Notes: a model not told the origin generated them from the sequence alone. A stretch of DNA of 64,000 nt from Bacteroidota bacterium (GCA_023429135.1 JAEYWD010000008.1:124001-188000), one strand, 5' to 3'. Positions 45,755 through 54,596 are shown, numbered from the stretch's first letter. Made by a program: numbers and translations.

Positions 45755-46669
45755 TCAATTAAATAATGAATTACTATATTGAACCTTCTGCTGAATATAT
45801 CTGTTCTGATACTCCATAAACCTTCCTATTTCCTCTTCAATAATTAACTCAGCTTTCCTGATCTCCCCGGCTCTTACAGCCTTATTACCGTTTACCTGTT
45901 GTTCAATTCTTTTAAGATTGAAGTACTGAATATTATCGAGCGACTGGACCTCTGGTGCAGCATCGGCAGGAACGGCAAGGTCGAACAGGATAAGAGACCT
46001 GCTTTGTGGGATTTGTTCCTTTTTAATGATAGGGTGGGGGGCAGAGGTACCTGAAATAACAATATCCGATTGCTCCAGAGCCGATTTCAGATGATCAAGT
46101 TTGTAAGCCTTGCAGTTAAACTGGCTCTCCAACTCCTGCGCCTTATCAAAACTGCGGTTGCAGAGTACAAAAGCATTGTGAACATTGGCTTTCAGAAAAT
46201 TCATGATGGTACGGTTCATTTTATTAATGCCAATGAAAGCAAATCTTTTATGCTGATAATCATCCACCTGCTGTTTAATAATTTCGACAACGGCATGACT
46301 GTGCGACATGGCACCTCGCGAGAGAGCGGTTTCCGTACGAACTCTTTTCCCTGTTAAAAAAGCCCATTGAAATAACCGGTGCAGGGATGAATCGAGCCGT
46401 TGTTTCTCCATTGCCTGCTGATAAGCCTCCTTTACCTGCCCCTGAATAAAAGTCTCTCCCAGAAACACCGACTCCAAACCACAAATCAGCCTGAAAAGAT
46501 GACGGATAACTTCCGGAGGAACCATTCCGCTCCCCCCGTAAAACTCCGCACGGTTGCAGGTTTGAAGGAGAATCCCCGGTTCACCTGAGGTTTTTATTTG
46601 CTTCAGCAAAGTTTCTCTGTCGGTGAGGCTGTTGTGATAATCAGATTTTTTATGATATATCATTTTCAA
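45755..46669 (-). CDS. hemA: Glutamyl-tRNA reductase, short form
   Basis: A 304-residue protein; typical enzymes have about 420. The catalytic cysteine is Cys38 (LLQTCNRAE), followed by HLFRLICGLESVFLGE and GQVKEAY. The NADPH domain runs from about 135. It includes LSRGAMSHSHAV just before it and ends with a spinal helix (KAELIIEEEIGRF). The N-terminus is trimmed and the C-terminal dimerisation domain is absent. It reduces Glu-tRNA to glutamate-1-semialdehyde for HemL. It overlaps the preceding gene by 20 nt. Confidence 0.88.
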   Translation of the reverse strand: MKMIYHKKSDYHNSLTDRETLLKQIKTSGEPGILLQTCNRAEFYGGSGMVPPEVIRHLFRLICGLESVFLGETFIQGQVKEAYQQAMEKQRLDSSLHRLFQWAFLTGKRVRTETALSRGAMSHSHAVVEIIKQQVDDYQHKRFAFIGINKMNRTIMNFLKANVHNAFVLCNRSFDKAQELESQFNCKAYKLDHLKSALEQSDIVISGTSAPHPIIKKEQIPQSRSLILFDLAVPADAAPEVQSLDNIQYFNLKRIEQQVNGNKAVRAGEIRKAELIIEEEIGRFMEYQNRYIQQKVQYSNSLFN

Positions 46670-47120
46670 GGAAATTTTTAATTCTGTTTCTTAAATCAAT
46701 GGACTCATACACATCCTGAGCATTGGAGCTAACGGCCACACTCATATAGTTTTTGCGGTAAATGGCCGGGGAAACAAAGTCGCACCGGGAAGGATTGTCA
46801 ACAACATTCACCAGTATTCCTAGTTCGTGCGCATCGTTGAGCACTTTTTCGTTCAGTTCGCGGATATTAGTGCACGCATATACCAGCGTGGAGCCAGCCA
46901 GATCTGAAGATTCGTAAGGCTTTTCCACATAAGAAATTCCTGAAGTTTTGATCTGTTCGTTTACTTCGGTTGCAACCACCTGAATGTTATCAGCGTATTG
47001 CTGCAAGCTTACAATTTTATGCCATGCTATTCGCCCGCCACCAACGAGTAACACTTTTTTACCGCGAACATCAATGGCTACCGGCATAAAGCTTTTATCG
47101 AAATTTCGGTCAGATAACAT
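46650..47120 (-). CDS. Precorrin-2 dehydrogenase/sirohydrochlorin ferrochelatase-like protein (Met8/SirC type), short
   Basis: A 156-residue protein comprising little more than the NAD-binding domain of CysG-N/Met8/SirC. It shows FMPVAIDVRGKKVLLVGGG with the GGGRIAWHK nucleotide loop, then VNVVDNPSRCDFVSPA containing the catalytic aspartate. The helical dimerisation and C-terminal parts found in CysG and Met8 are missing. It should oxidise precorrin-2 to sirohydrochlorin. Whether it also inserts iron is unclear; no other ferrochelatase is in the window. It overlaps DUF2061 upstream by 11 nt and hemA downstream by 20 nt. Confidence 0.85.
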   Translation of the reverse strand: MLSDRNFDKSFMPVAIDVRGKKVLLVGGGRIAWHKIVSLQQYADNIQVVATEVNEQIKTSGISYVEKPYESSDLAGSTLVYACTNIRELNEKVLNDAHELGILVNVVDNPSRCDFVSPAIYRKNYMSVAVSSNAQDVYESIDLRNRIKNFLENDIS

Positions 47121-47337
47121 ATTCGTCTTTTTTAGGTTTAATTTTTCCGAAGGAAATGCGAATCCAGGCTCGCTCGTGGAGGTAATACAGGAACATTTTG
47201 GTTATAATCTCAACAGAACTGATTGCAATGGCTAATTCTGGCTTGCCCGTGATAATCCATGCAAGAAAAAAAGTATCGAGGGTACCTGTTATGCGCCATG
47301 TAATAGCTTTAATAATGCTTCTTCGTTTTTGTTCCAT
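47110..47337 (-). CDS. DUF2061 small membrane protein
   Basis: 75 residues from the ATG at 47337; an in-frame start at 47385 would overlap the proposed leader hairpin region. The sequence (RRSIIKAITWRITGTLDTF, then two hydrophobic segments, then HERAWIRISFGK) fits DUF2061. This family of unknown role often occurs in sulfate-assimilation loci. It is the first structural gene after the poly-cysteine leader and overlaps the next gene by 11 nt, so it is translated with the siroheme genes. Confidence 0.82.
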   Translation of the reverse strand: MEQKRRSIIKAITWRITGTLDTFFLAWIITGKPELAIAISSVEIITKMFLYYLHERAWIRISFGKIKPKKDEYVI

Positions 47338-47369
47338 AATGTTGTAGTGAAAAGAATATTGGAATTCAG

Positions 47370-47438
47370 GGAGACTAATCTGCAACAGCCTCTCCAGAGT
47401 TGAATTGTAACCAATTGTGATTGATTATCGGCTGCTAC
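47370..47438 (-). promoter_or_regulatory. Candidate alternative RNA structures of a cysteine attenuator
   Basis: In the transcript, GUAGCAGCC (47430-47438, overlapping the end of the leader frame) can pair with GGCUGUUGC (47382-47390) over 9 positions, three of them G-U. GGAGA (47391-47395) can instead pair with UCUCC (47370-47374), enclosing GGCUGUUGC in its loop. The two forms compete. A ribosome stalled on the Cys codons would cover GUAGCAGCC. No U-run follows, so a simple intrinsic terminator is not evident. Control of DUF2061 translation or Rho-type termination would fit better. Confidence 0.4.
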
Positions 47439-47520
47439 AACAACAACACATACAACAACAAAGACTGTTGGCAAGCCCGTTGATTTCTGAGGAAAGAGTA
47501 TGTATTGAAAAAAGATTCAT
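47425..47520 (-). CDS. Poly-cysteine leader peptide of the siroheme/sulfite operon
   Basis: A 31-codon frame from the ATG at 47520 to the TAA at 47425. It starts MNLFSIHTLSSEINGLANSL and ends CCCMCCCC-SSR. Seven of eight consecutive codons are cysteine, all UGU, a rare amino acid in this proteome. The promoter -7 element TATATTTG is 21 nt upstream of the ATG, so the 5' leader is very short. The first operon gene starts 87 nt after its stop. The operon makes the siroheme and sulfite reductase needed to form cysteine's sulfide. This is the arrangement of a cysteine-sensing attenuator; poly-Cys uORFs with this role are known in mycobacteria. Confidence 0.8.
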   Translation of the reverse strand: MNLFSIHTLSSEINGLANSLCCCMCCCCSSR

Positions 47521-47540
47521 TCTTATAAATGTGTATTTTG

Positions 47541-47548
47541 CAAATATA
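47541..47548 (-). promoter_or_regulatory. -7 element of the siroheme/sulfite operon
   Basis: TATATTTG on the minus strand matches TAnnTTTG exactly. Transcription should start near 47534-47537, about 15 nt before the leader peptide ATG. No clear -33 TTTG is present. Confidence 0.55.
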
Positions 47549-47876
47549 AGATATTTGTATCCCATTTTCCTAATCTTTCATTCAGAAATTTTAAAATTAT
47601 TTTTTTAGACATCACATAATATTCATTATTTAGATATATTTCAACTTTAACCCCTGATAAAACAACAATACTTAAATTCAAAAGTTTATTCAATTGTATT
47701 ATATCCATATTAATTGAGGGGATATTTTTCTAGAATTATTTAATATTTCAATCACTATAAATTTTAACTTTTTTACAAACCTTTTTAAAAACAAATTGTT
47801 ACTTTGAATAACTTTTACACTATGGAAACTTTTGGCATAAATTTTGTTTCCGAAGTGTTGCTCGTTTTTATAAAAT
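47549..47876. other. AT-rich divergent promoter region
   Basis: 328 bp between the leader peptide operon (minus) and the TetR/efflux operon (plus). The sequence is very AT-rich. TTACTTTG at about 47799-47806 is a near match to the -7 element in the plus direction, about 70 nt before the TetR start. No operator palindrome could be fixed by eye and no gene is seen. Confidence 0.4.
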
Positions 47877-48509
47877 ATGAATGAAGAACTAAAAAATATT
47901 CTTGAAAAAGTAAGAGATCTTTATGTACGCTATGGGATAAAAAGCGTAACCATGGACGATGTAGCTCATCAGCTTGGCATTTCCAAAAAGACCCTTTACC
48001 AGCATGTAGTCGACAAAAACGACCTGGTGCTGAAAGTTTTTGAACTCGAAATTGACGACAGTTGTACCCAGTTCGAATGTGCGTTTAGTGAAGAATCCAA
48101 TGCGATTGAACAATTGTTTGATGTTCATCGCTGGGTGATGAAACGTATGAAAGAACACAGTCCGGTTTCGGATTACGATCTTAAAAAGTACTACCCCGAC
48201 CTCTATCGCCGGATTGAGAAAATTCGTCGAGAAAGAATGTACGACTTTGTAATTAATAATTTACGGAAAGGCAAGAAAGAAGGAATTTACCGCAGCGACC
48301 TCGATGAAGAGATTATCACCAAAATTCATGTTTCGCGCATTCAGAATACTTTCGATTCGGAATTGCTCACCAATGAAGAAAAAACCTCGTTCAAGGTTTT
48401 TTACGAGTTTTTTGTGTATCACATACGAGGCATTGCCAGTGAGAAAGGGACAAAAATTTTAGAAGAAAAATTAAAGAATAAAGAACTCCAGTTAATACAC
48501 AATCAATAA
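47877..48509 (+). CDS. TetR-family transcription regulator
   Basis: A 210-residue protein. The N-terminal helix-turn-helix (about residues 10-55) reads YGIKSVTMDDVAHQLGISKK followed by TLYQHVVDKNDL, the TetR signature. The rest is a helical ligand-binding domain without recognisable ligand. The gene is 8 bp before a TolC/adaptor/RND operon and on the same strand, so it most likely represses that operon and itself. Confidence 0.9.
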   Translation: MNEELKNILEKVRDLYVRYGIKSVTMDDVAHQLGISKKTLYQHVVDKNDLVLKVFELEIDDSCTQFECAFSEESNAIEQLFDVHRWVMKRMKEHSPVSDYDLKKYYPDLYRRIEKIRRERMYDFVINNLRKGKKEGIYRSDLDEEIITKIHVSRIQNTFDSELLTNEEKTSFKVFYEFFVYHIRGIASEKGTKILEEKLKNKELQLIHNQ

Positions 48510-48517
48510 AACAGTTT

Positions 48518-49930
48518 ATGAAGATTTTCAGATTTCTATTTTACGGGACTTTACTGACAATATTTCCTGTCGTATTGACGGCTCAGGAAAATAAAGGTCC
48601 AATCAGTTTATCGCTGAAACAGGCTCAGGAGTATGCACTACAAAATAACAAATCGATATTGAATGCTAACCTCGACGTGGAAGCTGCCAAAAAGAAAGTT
48701 TGGGAAACAACAGCAATTGGTCTGCCACAAATAAGTGGAAAAGGTTCATATAGCTATACTCCGGAACTTTCAGGATCAATAGAACAGTTCAATCAGTTTG
48801 GTACACTATTTTCTTGGATGTACAACGTCGACAACTATTTACACAGTCTGGATCCCTCTAACGGCAATTTTGGACAAATCCCAGCTCCAGGACCACCAGA
48901 GCCATATAATCCAAATGACTACAAATGGAGTCTATCTGGTTCAGTTACTGCAACTCAATTGATTTTCAGCGGATCTTATCTTGTGGGACTTCAATCTGCA
49001 AAAGTTTACAAAAGTCTTTCTCAGCTCAATTTGGTGAAATCGAAGCAGGATATATTACAATCCATAATTGACAGCTATTTTAATGTTTTGATTGCTCGTG
49101 AGAACAAGAGCATTCTTGATTCTACATATCAGAATCTAAGCAGAACGTTTTCTGAACTTCAGGCCATGAATAAGCAGGGTTTCATTGAAGAAACAGATGT
49201 GGATCAAATGAAGATCACAGTCACAACTGTGAAAAATTCTTTGGACATGATTACTAGAATGGAACAAGTTGCATCTAAACTGTTGAATTTACAACTAGGA
49301 ATAGATCTGGACAGTTCAATTGTTTTAACTGATAGTCTAAAACCAATGGTTGATGCACTAACAATTGATAAGTTATTATTGACCGATTTTGTCTTAGACA
49401 ACAATGTTAGTTACCAAATGCTTGACGCCCAAGTCAAGGCTTCCGAATTATTATTAAAATTGCAGAAATCTGCTTATCTCCCAGATTTGGCCGGTTTTTA
49501 TCAATATTATAAAGAATTCAATGATAAGGCATTTTCCTTTAGTCCTCCGCATACCTTAGGGGTAAGTCTCAATATACCAATATTCAGCAGTGGTCAGCGA
49601 ATGTCAAAAGTTTCGCAGGCCAAAATAGATTTGGAAAAAGCCCAGAATAACAAGGAGCAATTAAGCAATTCATTAAAGCTCGAATATTATACCAGTAAGT
49701 CGGCCTTGATTAATGCAAGGGATAAATATCAATCTGAAATTTCTAACTTACAATTATCTAAAAAAATTTACGATCGTGCATTGATTAAATATACAAATGG
49801 TTTGATTTCAAGCGTTGATTTAAATCAAATTCAAAACCAATATCTTACAGCACAATCAAATTATTACCAGTCCTTGCAGAGTCTAATTAGCGAAAAAAAC
49901 AAACTCGAAAAAATCTTAACCAAGAATTAA
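48518..49930 (+). CDS. TolC-family outer-membrane efflux protein
   Basis: A 470-residue protein with a signal peptide (cleavage after LTAQ). It has the two-fold repeated helical hairpins of the TolC/OEP family: LSLKQAQEYALQNNKSILNA at the start and RALIKYTNGLISSVDLNQI in the second repeat. An insertion rich in Pro, Asn and Tyr (about residues 95-145) lies in the first half. It forms the outer-membrane channel of the RND pump encoded next. Four bases separate it from the adaptor gene. Confidence 0.92.
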   Translation: MKIFRFLFYGTLLTIFPVVLTAQENKGPISLSLKQAQEYALQNNKSILNANLDVEAAKKKVWETTAIGLPQISGKGSYSYTPELSGSIEQFNQFGTLFSWMYNVDNYLHSLDPSNGNFGQIPAPGPPEPYNPNDYKWSLSGSVTATQLIFSGSYLVGLQSAKVYKSLSQLNLVKSKQDILQSIIDSYFNVLIARENKSILDSTYQNLSRTFSELQAMNKQGFIEETDVDQMKITVTTVKNSLDMITRMEQVASKLLNLQLGIDLDSSIVLTDSLKPMVDALTIDKLLLTDFVLDNNVSYQMLDAQVKASELLLKLQKSAYLPDLAGFYQYYKEFNDKAFSFSPPHTLGVSLNIPIFSSGQRMSKVSQAKIDLEKAQNNKEQLSNSLKLEYYTSKSALINARDKYQSEISNLQLSKKIYDRALIKYTNGLISSVDLNQIQNQYLTAQSNYYQSLQSLISEKNKLEKILTKN

Positions 49931-49933
49931 ATC

Positions 49934-51064
49934 ATGAACTATATGAAATCATTTTCTTACAAATTAGTTGCAGTTGCTTTAGTAGTTTTAGTTGCAGCCT
50001 GCCAACCCGACAAAAAAGCCCAGCTTGATCAATTAAAAAAACAACAGGCTGAACTTTCGGCAAAAATTAAAAAGCTGGAAACCGAAATTGCCGCTTCGGA
50101 CACCTCCAAAAAAGACGATAGCAAAGTCAGACAGGTTTCTTCAATAGATATTAAACCTGAGACTTTTAAACATTATATTGAAGTACAGGGAAGGCTTGAT
50201 GGCGAAGACAACCTCGACGTATATCCGGAAGCCATGGGTATTGTGGAGTCTGTAAATGTTTCAAACGGTCAGGCTGTATCTAAAGGCCAGGTTTTAGCTC
50301 GTATTAATGATGCAGCAGCCCGTGAACAGTTGAAAGGTTTGGAAACCCAATATCAGTTTGTAAAAGAAACTTTCGAAAAACAGGAACGCTTGTGGAACCA
50401 GAAAATTGGTTCGGAAGTGCAGTACCTGCAGGCAAAGTCCCAGAAAGAGTCCATGGAATCGCAGATAGCATCCGTAAAGAAACAAATTGATATGATGACC
50501 ATAAAAGCACCTATCAACGGTACCGTTGAAGATGTAAGCCTCAAGGTTGGGCAAACAGCATCTCCAGCCATGCCAGCATTCAGAGTTATGAATTTCGGTT
50601 CATTAAAAGTAAAAGCAGATGTTGCTGAAGCTTATTCAAGCAAAATAAATATTGGCGACGATGTTATCGTGTTTTTCCCTGATCTGAACAAAGAAATTCC
50701 TGCTAAGGTCAACACGGCCAGCCGCTACATAAATCCTATCAACCGTACATTTCAGATTGAAGTACGCCTAAATCCCGAAAAAAACGGATATAAAGCCAAT
50801 ATGGTGGCCGTACTTAAAGTTATTGACTACAAGGCAAACAACGCTATTGTGGTTCCGGTGAACTTAATTCAAACCGACCCGACAGGTAACTTCATCTACG
50901 TGGTAAATAATAACGGGAAAGAAGCAGTGGCCAAAAAAATATATATTAAACAGGGACAAAGCTATAACGGAACTGTTGAGATCACCGACGGCCTTAAAGC
51001 AGGCGATAAAGTTATCACTTCGGGATATTTGGACCTGGAAGAAGGCGAAGCAATTAAACTTTAA
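49934..51064 (+). CDS. RND efflux periplasmic adaptor lipoprotein
   Basis: A 376-residue membrane-fusion protein. A lipoprotein signal ends at VAACQPDKK. A coiled coil follows immediately (QLDQLKKQQAELSAKIKKLE), which is unusual before the barrel-sandwich domain. Then come the lipoyl halves (VYPEAMGIVESVNVSNGQAV and IKAPINGTVEDVSLKVGQ) and the beta-barrel and membrane-proximal domains (GLKAGDKVITSGY). It joins the RND pump to the TolC channel. The start may be the second methionine at 49943. Confidence 0.92.
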   Translation: MNYMKSFSYKLVAVALVVLVAACQPDKKAQLDQLKKQQAELSAKIKKLETEIAASDTSKKDDSKVRQVSSIDIKPETFKHYIEVQGRLDGEDNLDVYPEAMGIVESVNVSNGQAVSKGQVLARINDAAAREQLKGLETQYQFVKETFEKQERLWNQKIGSEVQYLQAKSQKESMESQIASVKKQIDMMTIKAPINGTVEDVSLKVGQTASPAMPAFRVMNFGSLKVKADVAEAYSSKINIGDDVIVFFPDLNKEIPAKVNTASRYINPINRTFQIEVRLNPEKNGYKANMVAVLKVIDYKANNAIVVPVNLIQTDPTGNFIYVVNNNGKEAVAKKIYIKQGQSYNGTVEITDGLKAGDKVITSGYLDLEEGEAIKL

Positions 51065-51085
51065 AACGACCTAAGTTTATTAGTA

Positions 51086-54000
51086 ATGGAAAGAAAATTT
51101 AAAGAATTCAAGCCCACAAGCTGGAGTATCGATAATAAAACCAGTATTTATGTACTGGCCATTATCATCTCCGTATTTGGGATATTCAGCTATAACAGCA
51201 TTCCCAAGGAGCAGTTCCCCGAGATTGTAATCCCTACAATTCTTGTTAATACCATCTATCCAGGTACTTCACCAACGGATATCGAAAACCTTATCACCAA
51301 ACCTTTAGAAAAAGGTATGAAATCTATCAGTGGTGTTAAGAAAGTAACCAGCAGCTCAGTTCAGGATTTTAGCGTTATCTCTGTTGAATTTCAGACAGAC
51401 GTGGAGGTCGCCGAAGCTAAACAAAAAGTGAAGGACGAAGTTGATCGTGCCAAGAAGGACCTGCCCAAAACAGGAATTACTGAAGGGCCTACCGTTATGG
51501 ATATCGACCTGTCCCAAATTCCTATCATGTATGTGAACCTTTCGGGAAAATACACCCTGGACCGGCTGAAGAAGTATGCTGAAATAATGCAAGACAGAAT
51601 TGAAGGCCTGAAAGAAATTACCCGTGTGGATATTGTTGGCGCTCTTAACCGCGAAATCCAGGTAAATGTAGATATGTATAAACTCCAGGCTGCCAGTTTG
51701 TCATTTAATGATGTTATCGGACAAATCTCGTCCGAAAACGTGACAATCTCAAGCGGTGGTATCGACATGCAGGGAATGAAACGTTCTGTGCGGGTTGTGG
51801 GTGAGTTTAAAGATATCGAAACGCTTAAAAATGTTGTGGTCAGCTCTTCGCGAGGTGCAAAAGTATATTTAAAGGATATTGCCGAAGTAAGGGATACTTA
51901 TGCTGACAGAGAAAGTTATGCCCGTTTAAACGGAGAAAATGTTATTACCCTCAACATTATCAAAAAGAGCGGACAGAACTTGCTCGATGCTTCGGATAAA
52001 ATTAAGGAGATTACCAAAGATCTTGAAGAAAACAAGTTTCCTAAAGACCTGAAGATCACAACTACCGGTGATCAATCCATTTACACCCGCACAACGCTGA
52101 AGGACCTGAATAATACGATCATCATCGGTTTTATCCTGGTAACTATTGTGCTCATGTTCTTCATGGGCCTTACCAATGCAATATTTGTAGGGTTATCGGT
52201 GCCACTTTCCATGTTTCTGGCCTATATTTTTATGCCTTCCATAGGCTTTACTATGAACATGCTTGTAATGTTCTCGTTTATTTTTGCCTTGGGAATTGTG
52301 GTTGACGATGCCATTGTGGTTATAGAAAATACGCACCGTATCTTTAAAAAGCAGAAAATGGACATTTCCACGGCTGCCAAATTTGCAGCCGGAGAGGTAT
52401 TTATTCCTATCCTTTCGGGTACCTTAACAACATTGGCTCCGTTCTTCCCGCTTGCTTTCTGGCCAGGTGTTATCGGAAAGTTTATGATGTTTATTCCTGT
52501 AACTATTATCATTACCTTAACAGCATCTCTTTTGGTGGCTTACATCATTAACCCCGTATTTGCGGTTACTTTTATGAAACCCGACGAGGAAGAAATTCAA
52601 ACCCTGAGCCGCAAGCGTATTTTCACTACAACTGGTATTATTGCCGGTTTGGGAGTGGTTTTTCACATGGCGGGCATGCCTGCTGTTGGCAACCTCATTC
52701 TTTTCATAGCCCTTTCCTTTATGGCGCATAACCTTTGGGGTTATAAAGCAATTCTGCACTTTCAGCATTATATCATACCCAAAACCCTTGCCCGGTACGA
52801 GAAATTTTTAAACTGGGTACTTGAAAAACGCCGTCCATATTATTTATTGTACGGTTTAACGGGAATGCTATTTGTTACCATTTTTATAATGGGATTGTTC
52901 CCTCTCAAGGTTGTTTTCTTTCCAGAAATGGAGCCCAATGCAATATACACGCTGATTAAAATGCCGGTAGGTACTGATATTAAAGTAACCGACTCCATAA
53001 CCTATGAGGTCGAAAAAAGAGTGATGAAAGTTATTGGAGACAAAAACCCGCTTGTAGAATCGGTATTAGCAAATGTTGCGGTTGGAGCTTCAGAAAGTGA
53101 ATTTGATATTGGAAACTCAACGCCCAACAAAGGGAAAGTTACGGTTAACTTTGTGGAATTCTCGAAGCGAAACGGAGAAAGCACCGTTCCTTACATGCAG
53201 GCTATACGTGATGCTGTTAAAGGAATTCCCGGCGCCGAAATTACAGTAAGCATGCCCGAGGGTGGACCTCCAACAGGAAAACCCATAAACATAGAAATCA
53301 CCAGCGACGATTTTGAAGAATTGACAACTACCTCCGACCGGTTGATTAAATATATCAATTCGAAGCAAATCGCAGGTATCGAGGAGTTGAAGTCGGATTT
53401 CGACAAGAATAAACCTGAAGTTGTAATTGAGATCGATCGCGTTAGGGCCAACCAGCTTGGTATTTCTACCGGTCAGATTGGTATGGAGCTTTTAACCGCT
53501 ATTTACGGGAACGAAGCTTCCAAATTCCGCGAAGGAGAAGACCAGCATCCTATTCAGGTGAGATATAAATACGATCAACGTTCGAATATCGACAAGCTGC
53601 TCAATACAAAAATTACCTTTATGGATATGAGTTCCGGACAGTTAAAGCAAGTTCCGCTTGCCACTCTGGCGAAGGTTACATATCTGAACTCGTACAGTGG
53701 TATCAACCGGTTAAATTCCAAGCGTATTGTTACCGTTTCATCCAACGTTCTTACAGGATATAATGCCAACGAAATTGTAGCAAGCATCCGCGAAGCTCTT
53801 CCAGAATTCCAGAAAACGGATGAAGTCGACATTAAAATTACCGGCGAACAGGAAGATCAGGAAGAATCGGGAGCATTCCTTGGAAAGGCAATGTTACTGG
53901 CACTTTGTTTGATTCTGTTTATCATGATCACCCAGTTTAACTCTATTAGCAAACCTCTGATTATTATTACCGAAGTAATTTTTAGTGTAATTGGGGTACT

Positions 54001-54481
54001 TCTCGGATTTATCATCACCCGTATGCCAATATCCATTGTAATGACAGGCATGGGTATGGTAGCGCTGGCTGGTATTGTGGTTCGAAACGGTATTCTGCTT
54101 GTTGAGTTTACTGATATCCTGAAAGAACGTGGTTTGAAAACCCGCGATGCCATTATCCAGGCAGGTAAAACCCGTATCACGCCGGTTATGTTAACAGCCA
54201 TGGCCGCCATATTGGGTCTTATTCCGCTGGCCATTGGTTTTAACATCGACTTTGTTGGCCTCTTCCGCAGCTTCGAGCCACATATTCACTTTGGTGGTGA
54301 TAACGTAGCTTTCTTTGGGCCGCTCTCATGGACCATCATCTTCGGTTTATCGTTTGCCACCTTCCTAACACTTATCTTTATCCCTGTAATGTACTACATT
54401 ATGTATGCAGGAAAAGTCAAAATGGAAAGACAGGCATCTGCCATCAAGTATAAGAAATCGGATTTCAAGGATTTGGTGTAA
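51086..54481 (+). CDS. RND-family efflux permease (AcrB/HAE1-like)
   Basis: A 1131-residue inner-membrane pump with two copies of the six-helix plus large-loop unit. The first helix precedes FSYNSIPKEQFPEI. The proton-relay region is FALGIVVDDAIVVIENTHR with its paired aspartates, and GMVALAGIVVRNGILLVEF is in the second half. It is about 80 residues longer than AcrB because of an extra hydrophobic insertion in the middle (about 515-575: ends of TM6, a second helix pair, IPKTLARYEKFL). It exports drugs or lipids with the adaptor and TolC proteins encoded before it. A strong terminator follows. Confidence 0.93.
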   Translation: MERKFKEFKPTSWSIDNKTSIYVLAIIISVFGIFSYNSIPKEQFPEIVIPTILVNTIYPGTSPTDIENLITKPLEKGMKSISGVKKVTSSSVQDFSVISVEFQTDVEVAEAKQKVKDEVDRAKKDLPKTGITEGPTVMDIDLSQIPIMYVNLSGKYTLDRLKKYAEIMQDRIEGLKEITRVDIVGALNREIQVNVDMYKLQAASLSFNDVIGQISSENVTISSGGIDMQGMKRSVRVVGEFKDIETLKNVVVSSSRGAKVYLKDIAEVRDTYADRESYARLNGENVITLNIIKKSGQNLLDASDKIKEITKDLEENKFPKDLKITTTGDQSIYTRTTLKDLNNTIIIGFILVTIVLMFFMGLTNAIFVGLSVPLSMFLAYIFMPSIGFTMNMLVMFSFIFALGIVVDDAIVVIENTHRIFKKQKMDISTAAKFAAGEVFIPILSGTLTTLAPFFPLAFWPGVIGKFMMFIPVTIIITLTASLLVAYIINPVFAVTFMKPDEEEIQTLSRKRIFTTTGIIAGLGVVFHMAGMPAVGNLILFIALSFMAHNLWGYKAILHFQHYIIPKTLARYEKFLNWVLEKRRPYYLLYGLTGMLFVTIFIMGLFPLKVVFFPEMEPNAIYTLIKMPVGTDIKVTDSITYEVEKRVMKVIGDKNPLVESVLANVAVGASESEFDIGNSTPNKGKVTVNFVEFSKRNGESTVPYMQAIRDAVKGIPGAEITVSMPEGGPPTGKPINIEITSDDFEELTTTSDRLIKYINSKQIAGIEELKSDFDKNKPEVVIEIDRVRANQLGISTGQIGMELLTAIYGNEASKFREGEDQHPIQVRYKYDQRSNIDKLLNTKITFMDMSSGQLKQVPLATLAKVTYLNSYSGINRLNSKRIVTVSSNVLTGYNANEIVASIREALPEFQKTDEVDIKITGEQEDQEESGAFLGKAMLLALCLILFIMITQFNSISKPLIIITEVIFSVIGVLLGFIITRMPISIVMTGMGMVALAGIVVRNGILLVEFTDILKERGLKTRDAIIQAGKTRITPVMLTAMAAILGLIPLAIGFNIDFVGLFRSFEPHIHFGGDNVAFFGPLSWTIIFGLSFATFLTLIFIPVMYYIMYAGKVKMERQASAIKYKKSDFKDLV

Positions 54482-54500
54482 ATTCTTAAAAGTATAACGA

Positions 54501-54534
54501 AAATGCCGGAGCTTATGGTTCCGGTATTTTTTTT
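54501..54534 (+). terminator. Terminator of the efflux operon
   Basis: AAATGCCGGA, GCTTATGG loop, TTCCGGTATTTTTTTT: CCGGA/TCCGG core stem with an eight-T tail, 20 nt after the stop codon. Confidence 0.9.
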
Positions 54535-54596
54535 GTAGGTTGAGGAAAGGAAAAGCACTTTATCTTTGCAGTTTACCTGATGTAATTTATGGAAGG

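Noticed and set aside
47338..47424. SAM or other known sulfur riboswitch upstream of the DUF2061 gene
   Set aside because: The spacer is too short and lacks the conserved pseudoknot or kink-turn elements I would expect; the poly-Cys frame explains the leader better.
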